From: Branchiostoma floridae | Lineage: Eukaryota; Chordata; Leptocardii; Amphioxiformes; Branchiostomatidae | Assembly (NCBI RefSeq): GCF_000003815.2 | Contig: NC_049981.1 | Span: forward strand, 26,931,785 to 26,995,784 | Direction: 5' to 3' | DNA: 64,000 bases | The notes under the pieces: generated by a model | The model's input: only the letters and a program-made list of their open reading frames with translations | Databases searched by the model: none | What the model was told of the DNA's origin: nothing | Shown: piece by piece, positions 1-11,577 of the stretch | How positions within the stretch are numbered: position 1 is the first letter of the stretch | Layout of the letters: each line of letters opens with the position of its first letter | Translations under genes and position numbers: made by a program

Positions 1-1659
1 CACTATTCTCTAGTCGAGGAGCGGGCCGGTAAAATCTTCTACTATATCTCCGTGACTCAACCTCTGCTTGGAGAATAAGTGGTGATGACATCACGACTGT
101 CAGACAATCCATCATGGCGACCGTCATTCAACCGAGTTACGTATCTTTCCCATCAACGTCCAATTCTGGGTCATGATGAGGGGAAGTTCTCCATGCCAAT
201 ATGAACCCTACTGGTACGGGTCACCGTCACTATGAGAGGACATTGTTTGTTTGTTTTGCATAACCGATAACCTAGTCTAGACGTAACACACTGGTTTTGT
301 AAAATAGGTATAAGCTGCATAAGACATTACAGTAAGGTTTGATCCACTCACACCGGGACTGGTTGGTTTAGGGGAAATTATAGGAACCCGGGCCGGCAAA
401 CTCGCCAGAATGACACTCAGGCTAACTGCGGAATGGACCCCTAAGCTTTTCAGCAACAACTGTGGTGGGTTTATCAACATTGTAAAATAATCCTCTGCTT
501 TGTGCTTCTATCTCCTCACGTTTGATACTCTCTCCTATTAAAGAAAATAACTTTACAAACATAACCAAGAAGGCGTGGGACACCTTCACAACCGCATGGG
601 CCCTCACCTGAGATGAAGTCGACAGACAAGACCACACGAATTGATAAAAATAGAGATGGAATAGCTCTGCTGATTCCAAAAAGAAAGAGGTGCGAACTTG
701 AAAGTTCAAACTGTTAGTACCCCCTTCTATTTCCCTTCCTTTACCATCTCTTATACCATATGGAGGACATCAAGCATTGGAAAGTCATCGCCTTACCCCA
801 ATACTCTACTATAACCAAATTATTCACGACACCCATTCGCTAGGCCCTGACAGTGCATTCAAGTGGAAGTCATCACTTATAGTTTTTATGTCTCAGAACA
901 CTTTATGGTAGAGATATTTACGACCATCCACCCAGCAGCTTGCCTATGCTTCGATGAGAAATAAATGGCAGTACTTGCTACTGTTTGACGATAAGAATTG
1001 TGATTTCTTCCATATACTTATCACAGCTGCCACGTGTTAAGGGAACCTTGATCGGGGAGGCTGATAAGGTGTAAAACATCATCTACAAAAGAGAATAAGC
1101 TTTATTTTAATCTCACATTTCGTCGAAGTAATAAACTTTTACAACATCTGTCTCCCCAGCTGAACGTTGTCATTTCAGCCTAATCAATCAGACGACTATT
1201 TGTCGTAATTACTAAATGCATATGAACACATTAGGATCACATTTGTCTTCAGACAGCGAGACAAAGCGCAGCAGTCACACACAAAAGACAAATGATAGAA
1301 CATGACAGGTAAAAATGCGAAGCTGCATATCAGCAGCCAAGTGTAACAAACACGTGCGTGTTTATTGTAATACGAGAACCAATTCATATGACAAGTAATC
1401 ATGATGTATGCCTGCAGATAGCGGCGGTATTGTTAGGCAATATCAAAATGGCGTTTTATCACAATAAAACACAGGTGCGTGGATAGGACAAGCTTGTGAG
1501 TTTACTCTCCCACATAACTTAAAACTCGCCTCATAAAACTGCGGTAGAGTGGTGGCATTTGACGAATCTTTCTTTCTGCTCCCTTTATGTGTTTCCAATT
1601 CCCGGAGTGCTGTGCTGATTTATTTGTCGTCGCACGAGTCTTATAATTCATTTTGTAGC
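1..1659. other. non-coding DNA, no gene seen
   Basis: No open frame here looks coding: the longest are under 100 codons and show no recognisable motif. A SINE fragment is annotated separately at 330-480. I see no RNA gene, tandem repeat or inverted repeat of note in the rest. Confidence 0.5.
330..480 (-). mobile_element. 3' fragment of a tRNA-headed SINE
   Basis: Read on the minus strand, this stretch matches the 3' part of the SINE at 16588-16872: both contain a 'CCACCACA' block followed by a conserved 'GTGTGAGTGGAT' and then 'CCTTACT'. The core and tRNA-like head are missing, so it is a truncated and diverged copy. The assignment rests only on comparison within this window. Confidence 0.4.
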
Positions 1660-1759
1660 NNNNNNNNNNNNNNNNNNNNNNNNNNNNNNNNNNNNNNNNN
1701 NNNNNNNNNNNNNNNNNNNNNNNNNNNNNNNNNNNNNNNNNNNNNNNNNNNNNNNNNNN
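1660..1759. other. assembly gap (100 N)
   Basis: Exactly 100 N, the usual placeholder for a gap of unknown length. Any open frame drawn across it is meaningless. The gap ends 17 bases before an RE1-type site and 71 bases before a tandem repeat, which may be why assembly broke here. Confidence 0.99.
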
Positions 1760-1776
1760 ACATAAAACACATTGGA

Positions 1777-1797
1777 TTCAGCACCATGGACAGCACC
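1777..1797 (+). promoter_or_regulatory. RE1/NRSE-type site
   Basis: The 21 bases match the vertebrate RE1 consensus at 19 of 21 positions by my count, with both half-sites intact: left half TTCAGCACC, a two-base spacer, then right half GGACAGCACC. In vertebrates this is the operator bound by the zinc-finger repressor REST/NRSF. Whether this organism has a REST protein that binds it cannot be judged from the sequence. Confidence 0.6.
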
Positions 1798-1830
1798 TTC
1801 CATGTACTACATTTTGTATCTCTTTTGTTT

Positions 1831-2055
1831 CCTTATTACCTCCATGAGAAAAGGAGGTATTGTTTGGGGTGTGTCTGTTTGTGTGGTTGTCTATCTGTTC
1901 CTTATTACCTCCATGAAAAACGGAGGTATTGTTTGGGGTGTGTCTGTGTGTGTGGTTGTCTATCTGTTCCTTATTACCTTCATGAAAAACGGAGGCATTG
2001 TTTGGGATGATTTTGTGTGTGTGGTTGTCTATCTGTTCCCTTATTACCTCCATGT
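1831..2055 (+). repeat. tandem repeat, ~69-bp unit, three full copies plus a partial
   Basis: Units start at about 1831, 1900, 1969 and 2039, each opening with CCTTATTACCTCCATG. Each unit holds a short hairpin (CCTCCAT...GGAGG type) followed by a GT-rich stretch. The open frames on both strands here are by-products of the 69-base period, which is a multiple of three. A diverged relative in reverse orientation lies at 12150-12235, so the unit is interspersed as well as tandem. Confidence 0.85.
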
Positions 2056-2059
2056 GCGG

Positions 2060-5000
2060 TTGTCTGAGTTACCGCTTATTTGTAGGCAGCATAACGTACG
2101 AACCTCTGGTTAAATTGTGATGGCATTTGGTAGTAAGGTAGCTCTTGGGAATAAGAAGGTCAAATTAAGTTCTCTCTCCGTATTGTAATGAACAGGTAAA
2201 ATAAAGAAGTTAAGTTAAGATTTCTGGACCCCCTGTGGCTTTCCTTGCTACTTTAGTATAACCCATTTTTTTCTTGTACTATGGACATGATTTGGCCTTG
2301 TTTTCATTTTCATGTTCCAGCAAGGTGTCTGCTCTCTTCTTCTATTGTGTTGAATTTCATAATGACCACTTCTGATTGATGAAGTGTCCACCCACTTATT
2401 TTTGAGTTAAAATCGTATCGAATAAATATCTACAAGAACATGTACGTTAGGAATTTGAAAAAGATAGATCCAACGGAAGTGGACATTATAATACGTTCAT
2501 ATCGTCGATGAAGGTTGGAGATCCAGGTGATATGATCACAGGTACTCAGGCACAATCCATCCAGCTGCTCGAGTAACTGTTATCTTGTATGAGACCATAT
2601 CATTTTGGGAATTTAAGTTCAGATTAGGTGATGTCCGGCCAAACAGCTCCCGTTGCAATAGTAATCCGAAAAGAATGACTAAAGTATGTTTTCTGTGCTA
2701 ATTCCTCTAAATCCGGTTCATTAAAGATGGGGGAATCCCATCAAATTTCCATAGAAATGGATTAATGTTATTGGCAGAACAAACAATTAGGTTTATGTAT
2801 TACTGCCATTAACGCAACGTGCCCCGTACATCAGGGCCAACGTCCCCTTACGCTGAGCGTGATTATTGGCAGGGGAGATACTGTAAAGAACTGTATTCAT
2901 TGGATGTTTCAACAAGCAATTACGGCCTAGTTTCGGGGGGTTAAACTCAATGATCCATACGAGGGGGCTTTAAAGGTCCCAGAAATTGAAACACTCAGTC
3001 ATCCGCGCTCCATTACCATAATTTGGCCATTTGGAACCATTTACATAGCGCAGTGACAAGACAGTTGCCTTAGCTAGCGACAGAAAAAGCCGAGGATTCT
3101 GCGCGAAGAGCTTACGTTCCCTGGGGGCATGTGTGGCTAAGTTGCCTCAACTTTGTTTCTGTCAAGTTTGATACACATTCTTAGCTGCAGTCGATACATC
3201 GAGGATCCCACTGAGCCGGGGAGGCAAAAACCGCGCCCCCGGCAGCGAGGGACTTCGTCCGGTCGTTTGTCATTGTTTGATGGCTCACTCAAGCCAATTT
3301 GTCCCCAAAATTGCATTTTCCTTTCAAAGTTTTACTTGAGACGAATGGCTCTCTTTTCCTCTGGTATGACCTGCCAGATTCTAATGTCCTATATTTTCCA
3401 ATGGTGGGATAAAAAGCATTTCTGTCGATGGGATCTTTGTTTTGCGGCGAACCGTGGGTGAAAGATGCAGACAGTGGGTAGAACAGCCATTAGTTGTGGG
3501 ATTACCTGCGCCGGGGTGTAAGGCGATTTTTCTTGTCAGAACTACAGAGGTGATTAGCGTTTAAATCTTGTTAAAAGTTTCCACGTTCCTTTTCTAAGAC
3601 ATCGGCACCACAGAAGGGCAGTTAGAGCCACAGCACTGTTGTAAACCTGACAATTTATTTTGTTCAGGAGAGCTGTAATATACCACATTCAACGGCCACA
3701 GGCAACCGTAAAATCTACGTCGAGAAATAAAGGCTTTCTTCCCTGCTGTCTGACGGTGGGGAAACAGTGTGGTCGGAGATTGACTTATCAGTGGCCCCAT
3801 CGTTTGTCACTCAAAATGGTCCACTCAACTTTGCTACAGACGACTCGATTTTCGGCTATAAAGAAGACAGACGCATCCATCCAGTGGTAGATATTCCTGC
3901 AATATTAATGCGCCATCTACCGACTCTTCCCGCAGAAATTGTGTAATCCTCGCCATATTTCTAATTTCATATCGGTGCGTCCTGGGATCAGGCCCGGGAC
4001 AGGGGGAGAGTGGGGAGGGATTGTTGGCGCGATGAGTGACTAATACCCCCATCATCACCAACATCTGCTCATCCCTGTCTTCTTTTCATTTTCTTGAATT
4101 ACTGCGCGCCTTTTTATCCGAATTTATGTGTCCCCTTAGCGCACCGAATACACATTGCGGTGCGCTGCAATTACCCCGATATTATTGTTCACTCAGCCGG
4201 CTTTACCGCGGCGGTAATTTATAGAGGCTTGCCGGCTGAGGATTACTCCGGGCCGTAATGGCGGGATGGGGTTTTGGCATCTGCGTTAGGAGAAAGTGTC
4301 CAGTCGACGCCGTGGGTCTTAAGGGTGGACAAAATAGCCTACTTAGAGAGTGGGCGCCGCGCGCTTTGATCTAAAGGTAGACGTACATTATGACAAAAGC
4401 CTTTAGTCACTTATACGGCCATCACCACCAGGGTAATATTGATCACCGGGTCGGGAAATATCGTTTGGGACATAGACCGCCATCTCTCACCCGACCATAG
4501 CGGCTACTCCAATGGTCGTAAATGTGGCATTGTTGGTTCCGCCAATGGGCTAGAATAATTCGGTGGGGAATTGCCCCCCTCTGCATTTGATTTAAGGTAA
4601 AACTCGAAATTACATCGGCAGCGAACCGTGGATGTCCCTGCACCGCGCGCCACCACCGCACATTTTCGGACCAAAACTACAGGTATCAAAATTGCCTCTT
4701 CCTGTGATGCCGTCATTTTTTACGGAGTAAATAGCTCGTGTTGGTGTGACGGCGGAGTGGACATAGGCTCCGCTCCTTCTATTGATTCTTCCAGCTTTCT
4801 CCGGGGACTATAAAACAGGATGGGGGACAGTTCATCGAATTTCATTGACTAACCACTTTCCTAGATTTATGGCCCAATTTCTCACTCTCTGATGGAAAAC
4901 GGAGCCGCTTTCAGGAAAATTGAGGTTATTCCGAAAACGCTACTCTATTTGGCCGTGATGGAGGTTTCCTCCGCATTACCTGGAAGTTGACTGAAATTTG

Positions 5001-5250
5001 GCTTTCCCAATCTTAACAAAACAGATGGAGGTGGAAATGGTAAGAGAAGGGCACGCGTGGTCGCAGCCCCGGCTCTTTATGGTAATTTACGCGGGGTGAA
5101 CTCTACCGAGGGCTCTTCACCTGCTCCCGAGCGGAAATAAATAAACTGTCGCTGACACTTTGACTGCATAAAGAATGCATTGAGTGCATATCATCCATTA
5201 TTGATCATCATCGAACCGTTTGTACATGATCTTTGCGGCCCAATCGAAGT
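2060..5250. other. single-copy non-coding DNA, possible regulatory sequence after ~2900
   Basis: No coding frame is convincing. From about 2900 the composition becomes more balanced and complex and I find no interspersed repeats, similar to the other regulatory-looking tracts in the window. Two neighbouring perfect hairpins lie at 4138-4238 (separate entry). No RNA gene recognised. Confidence 0.4.
4138..4238. other. pair of short perfect hairpins
   Basis: The first has 9-bp arms AGCGCACCG / CGGTGCGCT around an 11-base loop (about 4138-4166). The second has 8-bp arms CAGCCGGC / GCCGGCTG (about 4194-4201 and 4231-4238), with the palindromic core TACCGCGGCGGTA-like sequence between them. No function can be assigned; they could be chance palindromes in GC-rich DNA. 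Confidence 0.4.
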
Positions 5251-5825
5251 AGCTAACAGGGGAAACATTGAGAGGATGATTTAAAGGAAGAAAGGATGAA
5301 CAGGGGCCGTATACAACTACTGCTGGCCGGTGTTGACCTCATGGCTAGCAGCGTTGTCGCCGTGCGCGATTGGATATGATGACAAAAGTTTGTACACGCC
5401 CGTGTGGGGCCGCTGACCTGGGTGCCGCTCCGGTGGTGTTGAACAAACGCAGACAACAGCACGCAATCAATAGATCATCAATACATGTACATCTGCATAG
5501 AGTTGTTGGTGCCACATTCTGCATAGTGGGCCAAAACCCTTTTTCGAAAATCCTAGGTGTACTTAAATGGAAGGGTGTGTGATTTGTGTGCTACACTGCT
5601 CGAACAGTCTTTCAGTACAACAAGATTATCGCAATGCTTCTTTGACCTTGGCTTGGCGGCCATTTGACTTTTTTACAAACCTTCATAGTAATCAACTCAA
5701 CTGTTTATTTTTGTTTTCTGTTACTAAGGCATCGCACCGCTTTCCATTATCACAAGACAAGCAAATTTGAAAAAAAAAACACAGAATGAACAGTTCGTAA
5801 CATGAAACCAAATCGTTATCCATAG

Positions 5826-5935
5826 TCGTTATCCCAGTTACAGCTCGGTCATTTCTACCAGATGGTTTTTCAATGTTTTTCCTTTTTTCATATCTTGGTA
5901 TACTTGAATTGACCATCTTGTTAAGCGATCTATGA
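5826..5935 (+). pseudogene. exon-like membrane-segment remnant, plus strand
   Basis: The plus-strand frame reads a hydrophobic segment containing SFLPDGFSMFFLFSYLGI and then a stop. The block (S)F-x-P-(D/E)-G-F-S-M-F recurs on the minus strand at 10633-10821 as SFPEGFSMFADLSGI, and DNA similarity extends on both sides of it. This suggests duplicated, decayed copies of one exon encoding part of a membrane protein. The family is not recognised. The fragment is too short to stand alone and lacks clear flanking splice sites. Confidence 0.3.
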
Positions 5936-6249
5936 CCAAGGATGACGTCCTTGCTATGACAAACCATGACAGCACCGTTGCCTGCTGACATGTCCGACCC
6001 GGCGGTTACACGGCCGTACTGCCCGATAATGACTTGTCATCCCGAAACTGCCTAGCTCCATAATTAGACAGGAGGGAGATGGAGTCCCCCCTGTCATGTA
6101 TCAACCTCCGTTCTGACATTTTGGGAACACGATGACTCATGGCTGAAACAAGTCACAGGGTCGAATGTAATCAGCAACGTGTCTGAAATGTTTAGTGGCA
6201 TCTACAAATGTAAATCCGAAATGGAAACCTAATCTTTGTTAAGTCGCAC

Positions 6250-7500
6250 TCATCCATCTGCCATTCTCACAGTAACGGCGCGGCCACACTCTTCATATGT
6301 CATCTTGAGATTTTGATGTCGTACGATAGGGGTTCTAACAGGCTGTGACAAAACCAACCGACGAGGACCTACATGTATGACAACGCGATAGCTAAATGTT
6401 GCACAACACTTGCAAAACTATTCCTCGAATGTCCTCAATTTGCGATCGTACGGAAACCGTACGACGACTATGACCAGGCTAGGGCGGAGTTAGAGTCGAG
6501 AATAAACACGCTTGTATTGCCTTTTCTCTGTCTTTATTTTCATATCAGAGGCTTGATGTTTACAGAACACAAGCGGTATCTTTTTGATGCAACTCCTACC
6601 AGGAAATGAAAGCCAAAAAAAAAAACAGACAGCTTGATATTTCTATATATCGACGCCACTTCTGCTTTGAATGGAAAGATAACATGTTTTCATAAAGATG
6701 AATGTGTAGCCTGCTCTGTTCCCCTAAAATCATCTACTCCGTCCGTCGTTTCCTTCGGTCTTTCCCTTTTTTCAGTTCTTTTATTCCATAAAATAAATGG
6801 TTGTTAACAAGGATGAGGGTCCATGGTAATCTTTCTGAATATTTGACAATACTTAGAATCCATCTTTCACATAATTGCTTTAGTGACATTGCAAGGAACT
6901 ATAGCAACGTACCAGTCTTATCAGTCACCGAGCGGTCATGTTTGTTTTTTAGCGAAATGTCTACAAAGCGTAGATTTATTGACTGAACATGTCAAAGAGC
7001 TAAGTTATAAAAGATTGAAGACCCCCACACTTCATGTCTTTTCTTCACTCCCTTCTTTCTCAGTTTGTCGCTCCATCACCTTGTAACCTGTACAGCTGTC
7101 ACTTCTGTGTAATTCGTAATGTCATCTCCGATGTTCCCGTCGACCATATCCGCCAACATCTCATATCCGCCGGGCGTGACTGATAAAGAGGTCCGACCAC
7201 TGGTCCATCCATCTCGACTGGGAGGGGGTCGAAGTTCACCGAATTTGACGTCAAATAATGGCGGAGGTGTCGGGGTGGCTTCAAATTGGTTGGAAAGTTT
7301 ATGATGCATCGTCTGCGCTTGGTCATCACACGGGCGCGCGATTTACGGCGCAATGAAGCCGGGACTTAAGTTCGGTCGTGGATGGATGGAAAGTGTCTGC
7401 CAATATCTTGGCGGGAAAGATTAGTTCTGGGAGAGGTGAGACGGGGGCGTGTCCAATCGAGGTACATGCTGTCACAGAAATCACGGTCGCCGTGAAAGAA
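6250..7500. other. non-coding DNA with remnants of interspersed repeats
   Basis: The block around 6370-6490 has short palindromic sequence (CGTACGGAAACCGTACG) and resembles stretches near 11050-11250, with CGATCGCAC/ATCGTACG-type motifs and 'CCTCA(A/G)TTTGC' in both, so it is probably an old inverted-repeat element. Around 6921 a short stretch resembles 13750 (AGCGGTCATGTTTGT). No convincing gene. Confidence 0.35.
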
Positions 7501-7540
7501 GGGATTACATGTAGTGGCGAGTTCCCGCCCTCACTGGTGT

Positions 7541-8180
7541 TATTTACCTCAGCTCACGTTCGTCGACAGCTTGTCGTCTGACGACAGATTTTGCCCTCAG
7601 AAATTATGTCTTTTTGACCAAGAACATGATCATCAAAGTTTTGTAAGTATGGAATGTAGAGTGTGTCACAGTCGTCTCAAAAGGAGGGATAATCTTTCAG
7701 ACGATATTTACCTCAGCTCATGTTCTTCAATAGATTGTCGTCTGACAATACGTCTTTTGTTCAACGATTCTGTACTTCTGACGGAGAACACGATAAAGGG
7801 TCATAAAGGATTTGTAAGAATGGTATATAGAGTGTATGTTTCATAAGAGAGTGTGACACACTTGCCTCAAAGTATGGATCACATGTACGAGTAGTGGGGG
7901 AGATCCCGCCCTTGCAGACGATATTTACCTCACGTTCGTCGATAGGTTGTCGTCTCACGACTCGTTTACTTCTTAATATTTCCGTCAGAGAACACGATCA
8001 ATTTTGTACAAAAGTATGAAACGTAGTGTTTCAATGTCAAGGGTGCCGCGTGCATTGGTGGGCTAACGTGACGGGCAGTATTGTTTTTAACCCAGCCCAC
8101 GTTCGTCGACGGGTTGTCGTCCCATTTCCTCTCGGTGTCTCTAAACGAGAACATGGGACATTTTGTAATTACAGACTGCA
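7541..8180 (-). repeat. four diverged tandem copies, exon-like on the minus strand
   Basis: Copies begin at about 7541, 7705, 7922 and 8079, giving irregular spacings of ~164, ~217 and ~157 bases. Each starts with TATTTACCTCA or a variant, followed by a conserved block around CGTCGACRGSTTGTCGTC. On the minus strand the block encodes RRQ(A/S/P)(V/I)(D/E)E(R/H)E, and in three copies it ends at a good splice-donor-like G|GTAAAT. Frames upstream are broken by stops and indels. This may be a decayed cluster of duplicated exons. The product is not recognised. Confidence 0.45.
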
Positions 8181-8339
8181 GATTATACCCGGTATTCCCG
8201 GAAAACACCATGTGGAAGTTCTTAAACTCATCTCCGTCCTTCCTTCCAATGTCATGCTGCGAAGAAACATTTTACCAGCAGAGGGAGCCACTACCTACGC
8301 CATTTCGTCGGAGGGGCAGTGCTTTGAGAATTGAATATT

Positions 8340-8716
8340 GACACAATTCAATGTTTTGTATTCATTAAAGACCTCGTGGGCATGAGACCCGAATAGCGTC
8401 CGTATTACAAAAGGTTTACAACGTAGACCACATAAGACCATACGATTACAACATTTAAAGATCATCGCACAGTTAAAATCTATTTGTGTTTCCTTGGTTC
8501 GTGTAAGACTATTTCATGGATATATTACTGTTTACTGATCGCACAATGCAGGAAAGAGTTTCTGAGCCTGTGTGTACGGGCTTCTGGTATACTAAAGAAC
8601 CCAGCGATCCTTAGCGTCTGTCTCGTGGCAACAGTTCTTGAGGGTGCACTTGGTCGTGCAGAGGATGGTCCTTCTGAAGCATTCGCTCGAAAAAGTGAAC
8701 TGATCCTCCCTCCTTA
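8340..8716. other. non-coding, nothing recognised
   Basis: Unique sequence between the diverged tandem copies and the inverted-repeat element pair. A short open frame at 8484-8723 has no recognisable feature. Confidence 0.4.
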
Positions 8717-8724
8717 TGCCTAGG

Positions 8725-9585
8725 TTACACACAGCCGAATTTAGCTCCCGAACACCAGCCGACCCTTAGCCGACTCAGGTCGGCTGGTGTTCGGGAGCAG
8801 TCTGACCACGCCTATCTTTTAGCGCCGAACATGTCCCGAACATGTCCCAACCATCTCCCGACCAGTAAATGACTTACTCTCGACTGTGTCCCGAATGCTA
8901 ACTAACCTATTACCAACCATCCCGACCTCTAGCCGCAGACTGCCGAATCACTCCTGACTGATTCCCTACCGATTGTGACCCTCTTACGACTTGAAATGGA
9001 CATAATCAGCGATTTTTAAAAAGTAGCCATTTTCATGTTTCATCAAAATAATCCTTCTATTATGTAAACATCACCAAGAGATCAAATTTGGATCACAGAT
9101 AGCTCTAATATGGTATTTATGGTTCTTTTTGTTTTTGGCTGGATGTCGGTCGTGTGAAGTTCGGGGGTGATTCGCCTACGCCCTGGTAATAGTCATTTTT
9201 CTTGGGATTGAGTTGGTAGAGGTTTGTCTACGGGTTTCGGGTGAATCGTTGGTAGGTTGTAAACAAGCTGGGAGTATTTATCAGTGTTTATGGCTTGGTT
9301 AAGTAGTTGAAATTTGACTGCTGAGTTACTCCCGAACACCAGCCGAACACTAGCCGACCATGCCGAACACCAGCCGACCACCAACCGACCCATTCCAGAC
9401 CAGCCATTCAGAGCCGAATGTTTTGAACATTTCAAAACATTCGGCTGAGGCAGCCGAACACCAGCCGACTCACCCGAACGCCAGCCGACTCACCCGAACG
9501 CCAGCCGACTACAGCCGACTAGCTCCCGAATCACTCCTAAACCATAGTCGGGAGAGAGTTGGGAGCCAAATTCGGCTATGTGTAA
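8725..9585. mobile_element. inverted-repeat element, copy 1 (~861 bp)
   Basis: The ends are inverted repeats: TTACACACAGCCGAATTTAG at the left and the complement, ending ATTCGGCTATGTGTAA, at the right. TGCCTAGG lies directly outside both ends and may be a target duplication or part of a longer terminal repeat. Inside are a perfect 20-bp stem (8745-8764 with 8778-8797), a perfect 15-bp hairpin near 9413 and a run of short direct repeats of the AACACCAGCCGACTCA type near 9450-9510. No transposase is encoded, so it is non-autonomous. Superfamily not determined. Confidence 0.8.
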
Positions 9586-9593
9586 TGCCTAGG

Positions 9594-10460
9594 TTACACA
9601 TAGCCGAATTTAGCTCCCGAACACCAACCGACCCTCAGCCGACTCAGGTCGGCTGGTGTTCGGGAGCAGTCTGACCACGCCTATCTTTTAGTGCCGAACA
9701 TGTCCCGAACATGTCCCAACCATCTCCCGACCAGTAAATGACTTACTCCCGACTGTGTCCCAAATGCTAACTAACCTATTACCAACCATCCCGACCTCTA
9801 GCCACAGACTGTCGAATCACTCCAGACTGATTCCCAACCGATTGCTAACCCTCTTACAACTTGAAATGGACATAATCAGCGATTTTTAAAAAAGTAGCCA
9901 TTTTCGTTTTTAATCAAAATAATCCTTTCTTCTATCTTGTAAACATCACCAAAAGATCAAATTTGGATCACAGATAGCTCTAATATGGTATTTATGGTTC
10001 TTTTTGTTTTTGGCTGGATGTCGGTCGTGTGAAGCTCGGGGGTGATTCACCTACGCCCTGGTAATAGTCATTTTGCTTGGGATTGAGTTAGCAGAGATTT
10101 GTCTACTGTTTTGGGGTGAATCGTTGGTAGGTTGGAAACAAGCTGGGAGTATCTAGCAGTGTTTATGGCTTGGTTAAGCACTTAAACCTTGACTGCTGAG
10201 TTACTCCCGAACACCAGCCGAACACTAGCCGACCATGCCGAACACCAGCCGACTACCAACCGACCCATTCCAGACCCGCCGTTCAGAGCCGAATGTTTTG
10301 AACATTTCAAAACATTCGGCTGAGACAGCCGAACACCAGCCGACTCAGCCGAACGCCAGCCGACTCAGCCGAACGCCAGCCGACTACAGCCGACTAGCTC
10401 CCGAATCACTCCTAAACCATAGTCGGGAGAGAGTCGGGAGCCAAATTCGGCTATGTGTAA
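9594..10460. mobile_element. inverted-repeat element, copy 2 (~867 bp), same orientation
   Basis: It is collinear with copy 1 and differs by scattered substitutions and small indels; the two are separated by only TGCCTAGG. After the right end comes CCTAGGCATAACCTAGGCATAACC, two 11-bp tandem copies of the reverse complement of the sequence flanking copy 1. The terminal repeat therefore probably extends through CCTAGG. The pair could be one insertion beside another or a tandem duplication through the short repeat. Confidence 0.8.
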
Positions 10461-10632
10461 CCTAGGCATAACCTAGGCATAACCTTCAGTGTGGGCAGGT
10501 CAGGGACGCTTCGTCTTCCTCCCAGGGAGAAATTCATTGGTGCTTTGGTAGAGTTCTAAAGAGATGTGTAAGCTGTATAATATGTTATGATTTTGTCGCG
10601 GTCTTCTTTGTTCTGGACGGAATGTGTCTTAC

Positions 10633-10821
10633 ATTCATGATGATTAGGATGGCAGGAGGTAGCAGAATGACGCCAACTGAACGGTATGTACCAGCTCTGA
10701 TTCCGGAAAGGTCCGCGAACATGGAGAAGCCTTCCGGAAATGAGCAGACATCGGTGCAGCGAATCAAAATCAAATGGGTCAATAAACATTGCATCTGGTT
10801 GACAAAAGAAGATAGAAACAA
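10633..10821 (-). pseudogene. exon-like membrane-protein fragment, minus strand
   Basis: The minus-strand frame includes CSFPEGFSMFADLSGIRAG, followed by a hydrophobic segment with VGVILLPPAILIIMNV. The hydrophobic run is followed at 10632 by GTAAGA, a good splice donor. If the donor is not used, the frame continues with a basic tail and stops. Its SFPEGFSMF block recurs at 5826-5935 and its LPPAILII segment resembles a frame at about 13980-14040. The protein family is not recognised. It could be a real exon of an unannotated gene or a remnant. Confidence 0.35.
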
Positions 10822-10839
10822 AATGGGTCTCGGTAGCAG

Positions 10840-11320
10840 ACTGCTTCGGTTGTTAAAAAGGGTCTTCGGTTACCAACATTTAGATCTTTGTCCGGCTAAT
10901 TTCTGTGGCAGACCATTCCGTCCATTTAGCTATTTTCACTACATTTCCAGCAACCAAAGACATCTGGTTGAGACTACTTCAACGGCGTCATGTCTGACTT
11001 TAAGGCACTGTCGGTCAAAGTTCAAAACTGCCAAACCATGTTTATAGCCATTAGGGCGCCGTCACATTCGTCGTGGGTCGTCATACGGATTTTCATCCAG
11101 CTGTGGCAGAACCATTCGCAACCACCGACAATATTCTAAAACTGTCTTTTCGGTAACAAGACAGCTTAATTGTGTGCGACATAGTCACAACTATCCCAAG
11201 AATGCCCTCAGTTTGCCATCGATCGCACGACGATCGAAGACGTACACAGGAACAGTTCTACGCTTGTCTAGTCGCGCATGTCATCATATTATGTTGCAAT
11301 TAACCGTAGTCTTTTATAAT
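10840..11320. other. non-coding DNA with old repeat sequence
   Basis: Overlapping open frames on both strands carry no recognisable domain. The part at 11050-11250 has CGATCGCACGACGATCG-type palindromic blocks resembling 6370-6490 and 42520-42570, a probable family of decayed inverted-repeat elements. Confidence 0.35.
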
Positions 11321-11322
11321 TA

Positions 11323-11577
11323 TCTGGTGTATTTTGCCAGCCAGTATGTACCCCAAGTATGAGTAATGAGGCTGTTTAACGTGGTCGAGGCACCTCCTCG
11401 AGCACGGGACCCCCGTTTTACGTCCCTCCCGGAAGACGATTTCGTGGAAAACTTCGTGAGGCTACAGCAATCCGGACGTCCTTGGTTGGTCCCCCATCCA
11501 AGCACTATCCGGACCGCGCGTTGCTTAACTTCCGAGATCGAGGGATCGGGTGTACCAACGCGCCACGCGGCCGTAGC
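11323..11577 (-). mobile_element. 5S-rRNA-headed SINE (SINE3-type), minus strand
   Basis: Read on the minus strand, the first ~117 bases (11577 to 11461) align along the whole length of a eukaryotic 5S rRNA: GCTACGGCC at the 5' end, CTCGATCTCGGAAGTTAAGC in the A-box region, GTGCTTGGATGGGGGACC over the intermediate element and C box, and TTGCTGTAGC at the 3' end. It is too diverged to be a functional 5S gene. A ~140-bp body follows, with a core (GGGAGGGACGTAAAACGGGG) and an A-rich end. SINEs using a 5S-type RNA polymerase III promoter are known as SINE3. A second, head-less copy lies at 58055-58202. Confidence 0.8.

Noticed and set aside
1549-2010. 153-codon frame crossing the 100-N gap
   Set aside because: The frame exists only because N codons have no stops and because the 69-bp repeat keeps phase.
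11461-11577. Functional 5S rRNA gene
   Set aside because: The sequence aligns to 5S along its length but is too diverged and continues into a SINE body shared with another copy.
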